DNA from: Sabellastarte sp. h YS-2021
Taxonomy: Eukaryota; Annelida; Polychaeta; Sabellida; Sabellidae
Length of the DNA stretch: 64,000 nucleotides
Direction: 5' to 3'
NCBI GenBank assembly: GCA_964017235.1
Contig: OZ024928.1
Coordinates: 150,498,881-150,562,880, forward strand
Shown: piece by piece, positions 30,600-41,819 of the stretch
Layout of the letters: each line of letters begins with the position of its first letter
Position numbering within the stretch: position 1 is the first letter of the stretch
Notes under the pieces: model-generated
What the model saw: the letters and a program-made list of their open reading frames with translations, nothing else
What the model was told of the DNA's origin: nothing
Database searches by the model: none
Program-made: the position numbers and the translations under genes

Positions 30600-31110
30600 G
30601 ATGGAGAAAAATGATAAACAACTTACTCTCTAGCAATGAAACCATTATATATTCAAGATCACAACTCCTTGTGCGGTGAAATTCTTTGTTAAAAGCAAAC
30701 TATTCCAGCTAATTGCTGCCAGTAAAGTCCAGGTGTTTTCTGTTTTCCCAAGATGTAACTTTTATTTGTTTCAAAGCAGGCCTTATGCTTTCATTGAGCG
30801 CATCATACAAGAAACAACAGGCTGAATCTCAAACTATAAGTGAGGCTTGACCTTGACAATGCATACTGAAAACCAGGATCAATAACTGTTGTATTGATCA
30901 CAGTACAATACTCTATACACCACTCTCAGAGGGCTACTGTTGACAGCAAACATCACCCATTGGTCGATTTACTGCAAGTTACACAGTCCTATATTAAGGC
31001 CAATTTTCATAATACCTCGATACATTATGGAGATGCAAATGTGGTATAATATATTGCATAACACAATCATACTGAAAAAAAATTCAACCTGTTTTGTTAA
31101 GTCAGCTGAC
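30600..31110. repeat. diverged duplicated segment, copy 1
   Basis: It is similar in order to 35150-35640: GTTAAAAGCAAACTATTCCAGCTAATT, GCATACTGAAAACCAGGATCAATAA, then ACAAAGTCCTGTAT-like, then GAGATGCAAATGTGGTATAATAT and CAACCTGTTTT. Identity is moderate with many indels. No frame is conserved between the copies. It could be a duplicated regulatory or transcribed region or an old element. Confidence 0.6.
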
Positions 31111-32271
31111 TATGTTTTTTAACAACTTGTCTTGGTCTTTAGGTACTTCAACCCCTGTAAAATCTATCTCTTGGTCTTTATAAATTATTTTTTTACTAAA
31201 TATTTAATGCATGTATCATCATCACAATGGAAATGACAGGTTTGTGTAAAGAGAAAAGGTATGTGTGTCTGTACATTAATTAAGCACCACATCCACCATG
31301 TATTTATATCATCTTCATTTGTCTGTCTGTGTTGCTATACATTGGGTCAGGTCATACTTTTTTTTTGACGCCAGTATCTGAATGCATAGCTCAAGAACTA
31401 TTCATAAAATTGGGTTTATATTTTCACAAAATGTAGGGTCTACAGATGATCTGGATCTAATCTAATCTAATGTGGACTTTTATACAGCTTAATCTCCATC
31501 AATGACAGACTCTAAGGCACATCTGAACCTAAAACAACTTTATTTTAAAAAAATTATAGCTTTCTCAGAAACTATACCAGAGCACTTTTTAAACCTATTT
31601 TTGACCATACAGAATACTCGGAGGTTCTAAGAAATAATAATCAATCTTGAAAGTCTTCATTTTCGGTGGCAATTTTCTGTATTTATGAAATGACTGTAAT
31701 TTTAAAGATCACAATTATCTAGGAAACCTTAAGGCATACAGCAATTTCAAGCCTACTTTCAACCGATTAGAATACTCAAGGGATTTATAAGTCACTATCA
31801 AAGTTTTAAGATATTTTTAGTTTTGTTTGCAGTTTGCCATCTTGAACTTTTGTAATATTGCTGTGCTTTTTATTGATTCATTATAAATCTGGAGAAATGA
31901 TAAGATTGATGCACACAGATCAGATCAAATGTCCAGTCAGTGCATTGTGAATGTACATGTTGATATAGATGATTTATACAAACCAATAAATCCTATTATT
32001 TTAGCCTTCTGTTATCCAAACTCTCAGATCACATTGTGGTTTCCAAATATTTTCAAGGTGGCTTATTGCCTCCACCAGGAGGTTAAGTTTTGGCGTACGT
32101 TTCTGTTTGGTCGTCCTTTTGTGATCAGTCTATCTTTGCAATGCCTTTTTTTCCCAATCATAATACAGTTTGGTCACTGCTGACTTTTTAACCAAAGAAG
32201 GATCTAAAGATCTGAGGTTTTTTTAATGCTGCTTTAAGGAATAAGTTGAACTATCTCTTAATAAGGTTGTA
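31111..32271. other. no recognised gene
   Basis: AT-rich. A TCTAATCTAATCTAATC run is at about 31456. Text around 31380-31900 (clauses such as CTCAAGAACTATTCATAAAATT and GCAATTTCAAGCCTACTTT) resembles the core monomers of families A and B only faintly. Confidence 0.4.
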
Positions 32272-32479
32272 TTGTCTCCCGCGGGGCTTTAGCTCGGGAG
32301 GGAGATTATGAAATGATGCCTGTGTGTGCGTGCATGCGTTAGTTAGTCACGCAGATTTCTCCAAAACTACTACAGCTACAGAATTTTTGTAAATTAATTG
32401 TCCCAATGAATTTTCACGCCCTTGAAAATTTTTTTGGTTTTATGGACTTAGGCCTAAAGATAAGTGAGTAATAGCAATC

Positions 32480-33590
32480 TTAGCTACTTGGAGTAAAGGG
32501 CTCATAACTCAAAAACTATTGCAGTTACAGCTTTTTCGTAAAATATGTTGTTCAGCTACTTTGTCCTTAACTATAAGATGGCATATAGTTTGGGGTTCTT
32601 TTGCATGCCATAATGAGTAGTAGCTGTTTCCTTATTTGAAGCAAAATAACAACATAAGTAAATGTCAAATATCTTCAAAAGTAATAATAAAGTTAGGGAA
32701 TTCTTTTCAAATATGTTATTCATCTACTTTTTGGTAAGCTATCACATAGTAAAGTTTCAGACCTGTTGCACATTGGATAGCTGAGTAATACCTACTTTGA
32801 AATTGTGACTGTTGAGTAAATCCATTGTAACTCAAAAACTATTGCAGTTAGAGTATTTTCGTAAAATATGTTGTTCAGCTACTTTGTCCTTAACTATAAG
32901 ATGGCATATAGTTTGGGGTTCTATTGCATACCATATTTGAGTAATAGCTATTTTCTTATCTGTAGCAAAATAATGACATAAGTAAATGTCAAATATCTTC
33001 AAAAGTAATAAAGTTAGGGAATTCTTTTCAAATATGTTATTCATCTACTTTTTGATAAGCTATCACATAGTAAAGTTTCAGAACTGTTACACATTGGATA
33101 GCTGAGTAATAGCTACTTTGAAATTGTGACTGTTGAGTAAATCCATTGTAACTCAAAAACTATTGCAGTTAGAGTATTTTCCGAAAATATGTTGTTCAGC
33201 TACTTTTTCCTTAACTATAAGATGGCATATAGTTTGGGGTTCTATTGCATGCCATAATGAGTAGTAGCTATTTTCTTATTTGTAGCAAAATAAGAACATA
33301 AGTAAATTTCAAATATCTTCAAAAGTATTCATTAGGGAAATATTTTCAAATATGTTATGTATCTAGTTTTTGATAAGCTATCAGATAGTAAAGTTGCAGA
33401 CCTGTTGCACATTGGATAGCTGAGTAATAGCTACTTTAAAATTCTGACTGTTGAGTAAATCCATTGTAACTCAAAAACTACTGCAGTTACAGTATTTTCC
33501 TAAAATAATTTGTTCAGCAATGTTTTCCTTAACTATAATATGGCATATCATTTGGGGTTCCATTGCAGATCTAGGTCAATAGCTAAGTGA
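32480..33590 (+). repeat. 320-bp dimeric tandem repeat (in D1)
   Basis: The mark GATAGCTGAGTAAT is at 32780, 33101 and 33419. Each 320-bp unit consists of two related halves of about 155-160 bp, with parallel GAGTAAAT, AACTATTGCAG / AAAAGTATTAAAG, and CAGCTACTTTGT / CATCTACTTTTT motifs. The same array is at 60880-62825. Confidence 0.88.
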
Positions 33591-34510
33591 GTAGATAGCT
33601 GAGTAATAGCTACTAAAATGAGTAAATGTCTTTTATCTCTAAAAGTATTATAGGTAGGCAATTTCTTCTAAATAAGTCATTCACCTACCTTTGGCTGATC
33701 TACCACATAGTGAAGTTGCAGAACTGTAGCTCTTTGGATAGCTGAGTAAAAAAATAGCTACTAAAATGAGGAAATGTCTTTTATCTCTAAAAGTATTACA
33801 CGTAGGCAATTTCTTCTAAATAAGTCATTCACCTACCTTTGGCTGATCTACCACATAGTGAAGTTGCAGAACTGTAGCTCTTTGGATAGCTGAGTAATAG
33901 CTACTAAAATGAGTAAATGTCTTTTATCTCTAAAAGTATTACAGGTAGGCAATTTCTTCTAAACAAGTCATTCACCTAGTTTTGGCTGATCTACCACATA
34001 GTGAAGTTGCAGAACTGTAGCTCTTTGGATAGCTGAGTAATAGCTACTAAAATGAGTAAATGTCTTTTATCTCTAAAAGTATTACAGGTAGGCAATTTCT
34101 TCTAAATAAGTCATTCACCTAGTTTTAGCTGATCAACCACACAGTGAAGTTTCAGATCTATAGCTCTTTGCATAGCTCAGCCATAGCTACTAAAATGAGT
34201 AAATGTCTTGTATCTGTAAAAGTATGGAATTTACGCAATTTCTTCTAAATAAGTCATTCACCTACTTTTGGGTGATCTACCACATAGTGAAGTTGCAGAA
34301 CTGTAGCTCTTTCCATAGCTGAGTAACAGCTACTAAAATGATTAAATGTCTTTTATCTCTAAAAGTGTTATGAAAAGTCAAATTCTTCTGAATAACTGAT
34401 TCACCTTTTGGGTGATCTACCACATAGTGAAGTTGCACATCTATAGTTCTTTGCATAGCTGAGTCATATACCTGCTAAAATGAGTAAATGTCTTTTATCT
34501 CTAAAAGTAT
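33590..34510 (+). repeat. 143-148-bp tandem repeat (in D1)
   Basis: About six monomers with AAAATGAGTAAATGTC, ATCTCTAAAAGTATTAC, TAAGTCATTCACCTAC and CCACATAGTGAAGTTGCAG. The order of motifs is that of the 133-bp satellite in A1 and D2, so these are diverged relatives. Confidence 0.85.
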
Positions 34511-34616
34511 TGCAATCAAACATTAAAGTTGTTGTCACTTCTACGTGTGCCTCCATCTCGCAAGAAAATTTATATTCCACTATCTTTAGTACATCTAATT
34601 TATACGGTGGGAGATA

Positions 34617-35149
34617 AATGCATGCGTCAGAATGCTTGTTGTCTGTATATTGTGTAAGTTTAAATTCAGATCGTTTTGTTGAATACCCTTCTTGTCATTT
34701 GTCACATTATGAAAGAAGCAGTGAGAAAGTGCATACTTATCTTGAATATAGTTATGAGTGTAGTGATAAAAATCCTTCAAAAAATCATGGATCTTGATGA
34801 TGATCCAGACCGAAACCAAAATTTCATTATTTGTTCCTTCTGCCACTTAAAATGTCATCAAAATTTGTATTTGCTTCACCTAATGTAAAAGGATAACATA
34901 AATAGGTCAACTTATCTACAGACATATCCAATATTTATAGACTCTGAAGCAAATCCAGATTATGTGACTCCTGTGCGGTATATCTGTATTGAACAGTGTT
35001 TTCCAGCGTAGTAAAGTTTTGCCCAAACCAGGATATTTCAGAGCTTTAAATACAAAATTCCATGTAATAAAATCAAAACCTCACAACTTGAATCAAACAT
35101 ACCTCATAAACTTATTTTTTACTAAAGATTGAAAACTTTTATCATTTAA
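34617..35149. other. no recognised feature
   Basis: AT-rich sequence. A minus-strand frame of 83 codons (34595-34846) has no recognised motif. Confidence 0.35.
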
Positions 35150-35640
35150 TTTATAATCTTTTAATCAATCAGAATAAAGAGGCAAAATTATTAAAACCTT
35201 TTCAGCAATGAATCTCCAGGATCACAGTGCAGTGAACATCTGTGTTAAAAGTAGTTGTTTGTTCCAGCTAATTCATGCTATAACAATCCAGTTTTTATAC
35301 TGGTATTTTAGCCATATTGGCTTCCAAATAGTATTGCTACAATGTGTTCTTGTGTGCTTTCTTTTGACTGTATCATTAAAAATTAATCAGCCCCTTCTCA
35401 ATGGATGCTGAAAACAGAGGTCAATAATTGCTGTACTTAAGTATAATATGCCTGTAGAATTACTGTGGACTATAAATAACACCCAATTCTAAATATACCA
35501 CAAGGTACAAAGTCCTGTATTTATAGGGCAATATTTTCTTCTCAGATAAATATATTACGAGATGCAAATATGATGTAATATGTTATCACATAAAGTCATA
35601 CAACCAAAATATCAACCAGTTTTTGAAAATGCATGATCCA
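35150..35640. repeat. diverged duplicated segment, copy 2
   Basis: The counterpart of 30600-31110 in the same orientation, about 4.55 kb away. Marks: GTTAAAAGTAGTTGTTTGTTCC then AGCTAATT, GATGCTGAAAACAGAGGTCAATAA, ACAAAGTCCTGTATTTA, GAGATGCAAATATGATGTAATAT and CAACCAGTTTTT. Element D1 lies between the copies. Confidence 0.6.
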
Positions 35641-36756
35641 GGAAATACTTTAGGATAAGGTTTAAGATGAGTTTTTGATATACAAGATATTTTCCAGATA
35701 GCTTCCTGATTGATGTAGCCATTGCCTCAGAAAATCTTTTGATAGGTTTGCAACAGTTTCTGATCCATCCGATTGGTTTGTGAGTCCTTAAGATGGAACG
35801 GATAGGTTTACAATCGCTGTAAGATGGAAAAGATTGCTTTATGACTGTAAGATAAATTTAAGATAAAAAAGATGTGAGATCAAAAAGATGACCTTACAAT
35901 GGGTTTAAGAAGTCATAAATCTGATAAGGATTGGGAGAGGTTTGCGATAATTTCAAACAAATTGAAATTCTCGTAAACTGTTCTCAATAGACTCCTGAGT
36001 GCTGCATGTAATTGTAAATCCATCGGGAAGTATTTAGAGGTTTACAGTGGCTTTAAGATCATTTCGATGTAAAGATTTAGTTCCCAATTCCTGAATATTG
36101 ACAATCAGGAACAGGGTTTACAATATATTGCAGAAATGGAACAGCCCCCTTACAGGGAGTGCATGAGTAAATCCCAACTTGTATTATAGTAGTCTTTGTT
36201 ACAATGAATATGGTAACATATACATGTAAAATCCACTTCGTTAAATTACCATTATTATCTTGAATATTGTATCAACACTTATTTTACAATTGGAGTGTTC
36301 AAAGCCTAATTTCTAGGGGTCAAGAGCATTTAAGAACTTTCATTCCTATGGCAAGTGTGATGCTAAAGTAAACAAACAAATGTATGGTAAGTGCATTGTA
36401 ATGTACACCTATCTTAGATAATTAACTGCTGTGTTCAGAGGGGCTTATGTTGGAATCTGCCATTGAAAATTTAAATAAAGTTTGTGTACTTTAAAACAGT
36501 GAAAAGACCGCATCAGGTAATAAAATACCTTGAGGACTTATGCCCTTTTAGTCTGGAAGGAAGAGTTAATTAGTGCTGTCAAAAGGTGAAATGTTATATC
36601 CCAATAAGGTGGGCAGTTTGTTGATATTTGTATATAAGGTCTACAAATGTATTATCTTTATAATTTGAGATTTTCGTCCTGGGGTGAAAAACTTGTCCCT
36701 TTAAGGCAAGGTAGCTGCTTTACAGTAGTTTCATTATTCTGTGGGAAGTTTTATGA
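35641..36756. other. no recognised gene
   Basis: Between 35730 and 36060 the phrases GATAGGTTT(G/A)CAA, TAAGATGGAA and GGTTTAC recur irregularly, as in a decayed short-period repeat. The rest is unremarkable. Confidence 0.35.
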
Positions 36757-37269
36757 TTAGTCAGTTGTTAAAGTCATGAAACTATCAACTGCTTTTTGAC
36801 ATGGAAGTGTTGGCAGTGTATGGTGCAAAGTTTTAGAAAACAATTTTGAAATGTTTTGACAAGGTATAAACCTGGAGTACCCATTGTAATGATAACCTGT
36901 TGATGTGCACTTAGAGTTATTTGAATTAATAACAAATATCTCTGAAGGAGATATCTTAAAAGCAACACCAAAATATATACCTTTCAAACTGAACTGAAAA
37001 ATATACATAAGAATAAATAGTCTCACACATATACCAGAGCTTATTGTAAAAATGAAAACATATCTAGTGTATAACAACTGCTGTGTATTGTAGCCACTTA
37101 AAAATCCAGGATTTGGAAATAAAATGGTTTTAGACAACTGGAAAAAATTCAAGCAACATGCTAAATCAATATTCTTAGTTCTAAATCCAAGGTACAATTT
37201 GGGAATTATTTTTTCATTGGTGTCAGTGGGGGAAAATAAAAACAAATCCAATACCTGGTGTCCCGGCAA
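36757..37269 (-). other. unassigned 170-codon open frame
   Basis: An open frame of 170 codons on the minus strand starts at an ATG, with hydrophobic stretches in the middle (YVFIFTISSGICVRLFILM). I recognise no family and no splice sites of good quality, and base composition is like the surroundings. It could be an exon, an old pseudogene or chance. Confidence 0.2.
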
Positions 37270-37504
37270 GTATATGATCTATTGAGCAGCCAGTTGAATT
37301 CCTAAATTCTCTCTTTGCCTCACTAATAACACTTTAAGTTCAGGAAATTCCAGCATGTTCAAAATTCACTCTATAGGGTAATCACTCAATTTTCCAGATT
37401 TTCCAACATTCCTACTCTACACAAGTATCAAGCCCCTACCCCGATGTCTGCACAACTCAGTAACAGTATCAAGCTCAGCGTCTTGCATCAGCTCCGCAAG
37501 ACCA

Positions 37505-37834
37505 GTGACAGAAGACCCAGCAACACCATCAGAAAGAGTAAGCATCACGGGTAGTTCCAGATCATGGAATGGGACATTGGTTCTTTATCTCTCTCCCCAG
37601 AAGACATCAGCATCAAGTCCTTACACTTTTATCGACATCCCCTCATTTGAATTTGATATCCACATAAAATTGTCTCTGTCACCCTACCTAATTGGAAACA
37701 CAGGCTATGCAAACATTAACATACTACAGCCTCTCACAGACACAGAAGAATACCCACCAGCCACAACAGCAACAACCAGCTCACCACCCAAGACCTCCAG
37801 CAGACTCTCTTCTACTGACTCCACACCACCATGA
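37505..37834 (+). other. unassigned S/T/P-rich open frame
   Basis: This frame of 109 codons is rich in S, T and P and ends in PPATTATTSSPPKTSSR. It overlaps another open frame (37692-37988) that is Q/H/P-rich. The stretch 37380-37860 is C-rich and distinct from the AT-rich flanks, as is often seen in transposon ORF1 or gag fragments. No motif supports a call. Confidence 0.2.
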
Positions 37835-37989
37835 TCTGCTGCAGTTCACACATCTACCGAGAAGGACTTTAAATATATCGGGCCTTTTTCATAGCCACCC
37901 ATATCTTCCAAAAACAATTAGTAGCTACATGTTTAAGATATGTATTAGACCCAAATATTTAACCTTACACTACCACACATTGCTATAAA

Positions 37990-38364
37990 TCCTACCACTT
38001 GCCCAGTACAAAATGAAAAGAATTCTATTTAACAGTTAATGATCTCCCACTTTTAAAATGTTACAGTTACTAGACCCCTAGAGTTTAAAAGTTAAGATAA
38101 GAAACCCCCAATTTTTAAATTTTTAACTTACAGTGTTTAAAGGTTAGAATCCTTGACACAAAGAACTTAAAATTTAATGTCAAAGGATTAGAATACTAGA
38201 CCCCTTGTGATATGTATGTAGTTTATGAATTTCATTTTTTTCATGTGTGGGGCAGTTTTGTACATGGGGCTGCGGGTTTATTATGTCGTCACTCTGCGGC
38301 GTTGGTGTCCGCGTCCACATGAACAACATCTCCTAAACTACAAGACCCAGACACATGCTGTTTT
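37990..38364. other. no recognised feature
   Basis: Irregular repeats of AGACCCC and TTTAAAAGTTA or AAGGTTAGAAT lie at 38060-38210. Before element C2 is a GC-rich patch (38290-38315). Confidence 0.35.
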
Positions 38365-39338
38365 TACCCCACAGCCCTTAAGGTCTGTCGGGGTATTGTT
38401 TTCACCCATGGTGCCCGGATGGGTGGGCGGGCGTCGGGAAAAAGTTTGTCTGGGCTGTATCTCAGAAACCGTAAGGTGTAGGAAGTTGATACATGGTAGG
38501 GACATTGGTTAGGATGTGTAGGTGTGCAACGTCATGGTCTGACCTTGATTTGACCTTGCCATAGTGACCTTGAGTTTGAAAATCTTGTCCAGGCTATATC
38601 TCGGAAACCGTAAGGTATAGGAAGTTGATACTTGGTAGGGACATTGGTTAGGGGGTGTAAGTGTGCAATGTCATGGTGTAACCTTGATTTGACCTTTGAC
38701 CTTGCCGTAGTGACCTTGACCAGTAAAATCTTGACCGGGCTATATCTGGGAAACCGTAAGGTATAGGAAGTTGATACTTGGTAGGGACATTAGTTAGGGG
38801 TTGTAGGTGTGCAGCATCATGGTGTGACCTTGATTTGACCTTGTCGTAGTGACCTTGACCTTTAAAATCTTGTTGCACCTTTGAGTCTGTCTTTTGATGC
38901 AGATTAAGCACTGTTAAAGTCATATTAGAATTCATTAAGAATTTTACTTTTACAACTTCCCATTGTAACAGATGAAATTTCATCATGTGAACCACAGATT
39001 TTGCTCCAACACCACACATAAGCATTCATTGAATGTATTGCCACTTCTGTATACATGGGTAATATTCAAAACATCCAAACCATAATTCGGCTATTTTTGG
39101 TTTACTGATAAATGCTATCATTTTATTATTGAATTGTCTTGTTTTAATACTTCATCTTTATATACATTTCTTTTCCTTAGATATTTTTTTCTCTACTTAA
39201 GCATTATTTGGACCTTAATATAACTTACACTGCTCTGAAAGTATCTTGAACTTTGTACTGTTACACTACTTCTATATCTCATGGTGTGGAAAAATATTTC
39301 CCCAGGCTGTGGGGTACGGGCATCTCTGATGCTATTTT
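38365..39338 (+). mobile_element. Helentron-like element C2, complete copy
   Basis: The left end is the hairpin TACCCCACAGCCC-TTA-AGGTCTGTCGGGGTA (38365-38395) after a T-run. The core has about three and a half 150-bp monomers (to about 38880). The tail (38880-39338) ends CCCCAGGCTGTGGGGTA (39300-39316), whose GGCTGTGGGGTA is the exact inverse of the left-end TACCCCACAGCC. Then come the hairpin GCATC-TCT-GATGC (39320-39332) and TATTTT. A terminal repeat at the 5' end with a subterminal partner and a hairpin at the 3' end is the plan described for Helentrons and their non-autonomous derivatives. No Rep/helicase ORF is present. Confidence 0.8.
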
Positions 39339-41740
39339 TAGTGATAATAGCTATATAACTGAGTAATAGCTACTTAGCTACTTTGAGTAGCTTTTTTATT
39401 TTAAGCTGTTTAAAGGAAAAGTATTTCATCTATGTTCACAAAATTTGGGATGGAGGATTATTGGATCAGTAGCTTGCTTTGGATTGCTTTTGGTGATAAT
39501 ACCTTTATAGCTAACTGAGTAATAGCTACTGTGCTATATAGCTATTATGCTATTTTGAGTTGACTTTTTACGGGACATTTTAATGAAACAATGTTTTCTA
39601 TCTTTACAAAATTTATATGAAAGATAATTGGGTCAATAGTTTGGCTAGGATAGCTTTTGGTCGATGATAGCTTTGTAGCTATCTGAGTAATAGCTGCTTT
39701 GTCACTTTGAGCCTACTCTGAATTGCATTTCTGTTTTCACTCTTTTAAAGGAAACATATTAAACTCATCTTTGTGAAGGTTTATAGGGTCAATTGCTTGC
39801 TTGGTATTGCTGTTGATGGTAGTAGCTTGAATCTCCTGAGAAATAGAGTAATAGCTACATAGCCAAAAAACGTAAATATGTCTATCTCCTAAACCGTGCG
39901 AGATAGAGCGATTTTGTCGAATTTTTTGACCCACAGGGTATCTAAGAAATGTACTCTTGGCAATTTAAAAAAAATTTTCCTCTCCCCCAAAATGGTGGCC
40001 ATTTTGAATTTTCAAATTTTTGCCAAAAATGCAAAAACACTAATTTGCTTCTATCTCCTTAACCGTGTGAGATAGAGCGATTTCGTCAAAATTTTCGACC
40101 CACAGGCTAGCTAAGCAACTCTTGTACTCTTGGCAATTTTCAAAAAAAATTTCATCTCCCCAAAAATGGCAGCCATTTTGAATTTTCGCCAAAAATGCAA
40201 AAAACACTAATTTGCTTCTATCTCCTTAACGTTGCAAGATAGTGATTTCATCGAAATTTTCGACCCACAGGGTATCTAAGCAATGTACTATTGGCAATTT
40301 TCAAAAAACTCTCCCCCAAAATGGTGGCTATTTTGAATTTTTGCCAAAAATGCAAAAAACACTAATTTGCTTCTATCTCCTTAACGTTGCAAGATAGAGT
40401 GATTTCGTCGAAATTTTCGACCCACAGGGTATCTAAGCAATGTACTATTGACAATTTTGAAAAAACTCTCCCCCAAAATGGTGGCTATTTTGAATTTTTG
40501 CCAAAAATGGAAAAACACAAATTTGCTTCTATCTCCTTAACTGTGCGAAATAGAGCGATTTCGTCGAAATTTTCGACCCCCAGGGTGTCCAGATTGTAGT
40601 GGTGACTTTTCGCAAAAATCACTTTCCCGCCACTTTTGTCGGCAATCTTGAATTTTCTGCGTAAAGTGCAAAACACATTTATCTCGGAAACGGTGCGAGA
40701 TAGAGCAATTTTGAAAATTTTTTCGGCCAGCAGGGTATCTGGAGAGTGTACTGGTGACATTTTGCAAAAATCACTTTTCTGGCATTTTTTGGTGGCCATC
40801 TTGAATTTCTGCGTAAAACACAAAACACATTTATCTGGGAAATCATTCGAGATAGAGTGATTTCAACGAAATTTCTGACCTAAAGGTTATCTGCAGAGTT
40901 TACTGGCGACTTTTCACAAAAATCACTTTCCCGCCATTTTTGGCGGCCATCTTGAATTTCTTCGTAAAACGCAAAAGCACATTTATCTTGGAAATGGTTC
41001 GAGATAGAACAATTTTGGTATCTCCAGAGGGTACTTGTGACATTTCACAAAAATCACTTTGTCGGCATTTTTGGCGGCCATCTTAAATTTTCTGCGTAAA
41101 ATACAAAAACCCATTTATTTTGGGAATGAGATTTTGGCTGCCATCTCGAATTTTGGCAGAAATTGAAAATGTCATTTATCTCAAAAACCCTTAGAGATAA
41201 AGTGATTTTTAGCAATGTTTGGACCCTTTGGGTACTAGAGACCTTAGATATAGTACCTGTGTAAAAAGTTGAATTTCCAGAATTTTGTTCGCCATCTTGA
41301 ATTTTGATGGAAATTGAAAATGTCGTTTATCTCGAAAACCGTAAGGGATAAAGCAATTTCAAGCTAATTTTTGACCATTTGGATATTAGAGATCTTTGGT
41401 TTTTTGCCTCTGAAAATGTCAAATTTTTCAAATTTCGCCTACCATCTTCAATTTTATCGGAAATCAAAAATATTGGTTATCCCAAAAACCTTTAGAGACA
41501 GAATGATTTTGAGCAAATTTTGAACCAATGCAAAAAGGCATGAAGCTGAAATAATTTACATGTATACTAATAAATGTTTAAGCATCATTGATATATTTTA
41601 CAATTGAAGCAGGGTCTTGTAAGACTACTGTACAATTGTTGCAAAAGGTTCATGGGGTGGACATTACACATGATAATGTGTGCTCTTCTATGCTATCCTG
41701 TTTCTTTTCATATGTTGCAGCTACTCTTAACAGGCTATTT
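39339..41740 (+). mobile_element. element B2: lacks its left end, tandem core
   Basis: From 39339 (AGTGATAATAGCT) it matches B1 from about 15590 on. It keeps the right end GGGGTGGACATTACACATG (about 41652) and the following 80 bp, in common with B1. The core (39880-41110) is GGCGGCCAT-family monomers of two subtypes, one as in B1, the other as in A2. Element C2 ends exactly where B2 similarity starts, so C2 inserted into B2 or replaced its start. Confidence 0.72.
39880..41110 (+). repeat. core monomers of two subtypes (in B2)
   Basis: The left part (39880-40590) has the B1 subtype (CTTCTATCTCCTTAAC, CAATGTACT). The right part (40600-41110) has the A2 subtype (CCCGCCACTTTTG, GGCGGCCATCTTGAATTTCTG) with about 150-bp spacing (40623, 40774, 40926). 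Beyond 41110 the units are strongly diverged. Confidence 0.82.
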
Positions 41741-41744
41741 CTAG

Positions 41745-41818
41745 TTTTACCATGGTTTTAGACTATAAACCCCTATGGAGAAGCCTTGAGGGGTTTATTT
41801 CCTCAAACCATAGTAAAA
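41745..41818. repeat. 74-bp nested foldback
   Basis: The outer arms TTTTACCATGGTTTTAG (41745-41761) and CAAACCATAGTAAAA (41804-41818) pair with few mismatches. The inner arms AAACCCCT (41767-41774) and AGGGGTTT (41789-41796) pair perfectly. The transcript could form a long hairpin. It lies just past the right end of B2, and a further CCATGGTTTGGAGGG copy follows at about 41831. Confidence 0.7.
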
Positions 41819-41819
41819 T

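Larger units (their letters stand above)
32272..34616 (+). mobile_element. element D1: CTCCC inverted repeats around tandem arrays
   Basis: The left end TTGTCTCCCGCGGGGCTTTAG folds with CGGGAGGGAGA (32272-32305). The right end CGGTGGGAGATAA (34604-34616) is the inverse of the family start, TTATCTCCCGCCG as seen in D2 (60848). Inside are a 320-bp array (32480-33590) and a 143-148-bp array (33590-34510). No coding sequence is seen. The superfamily is not determined. Confidence 0.72.

Noticed and set aside
35710-36060. Short-period satellite
   Set aside because: GATAGGTTT and TAAGATGGAA phrases recur without regular spacing, so no tandem unit can be defined by eye.
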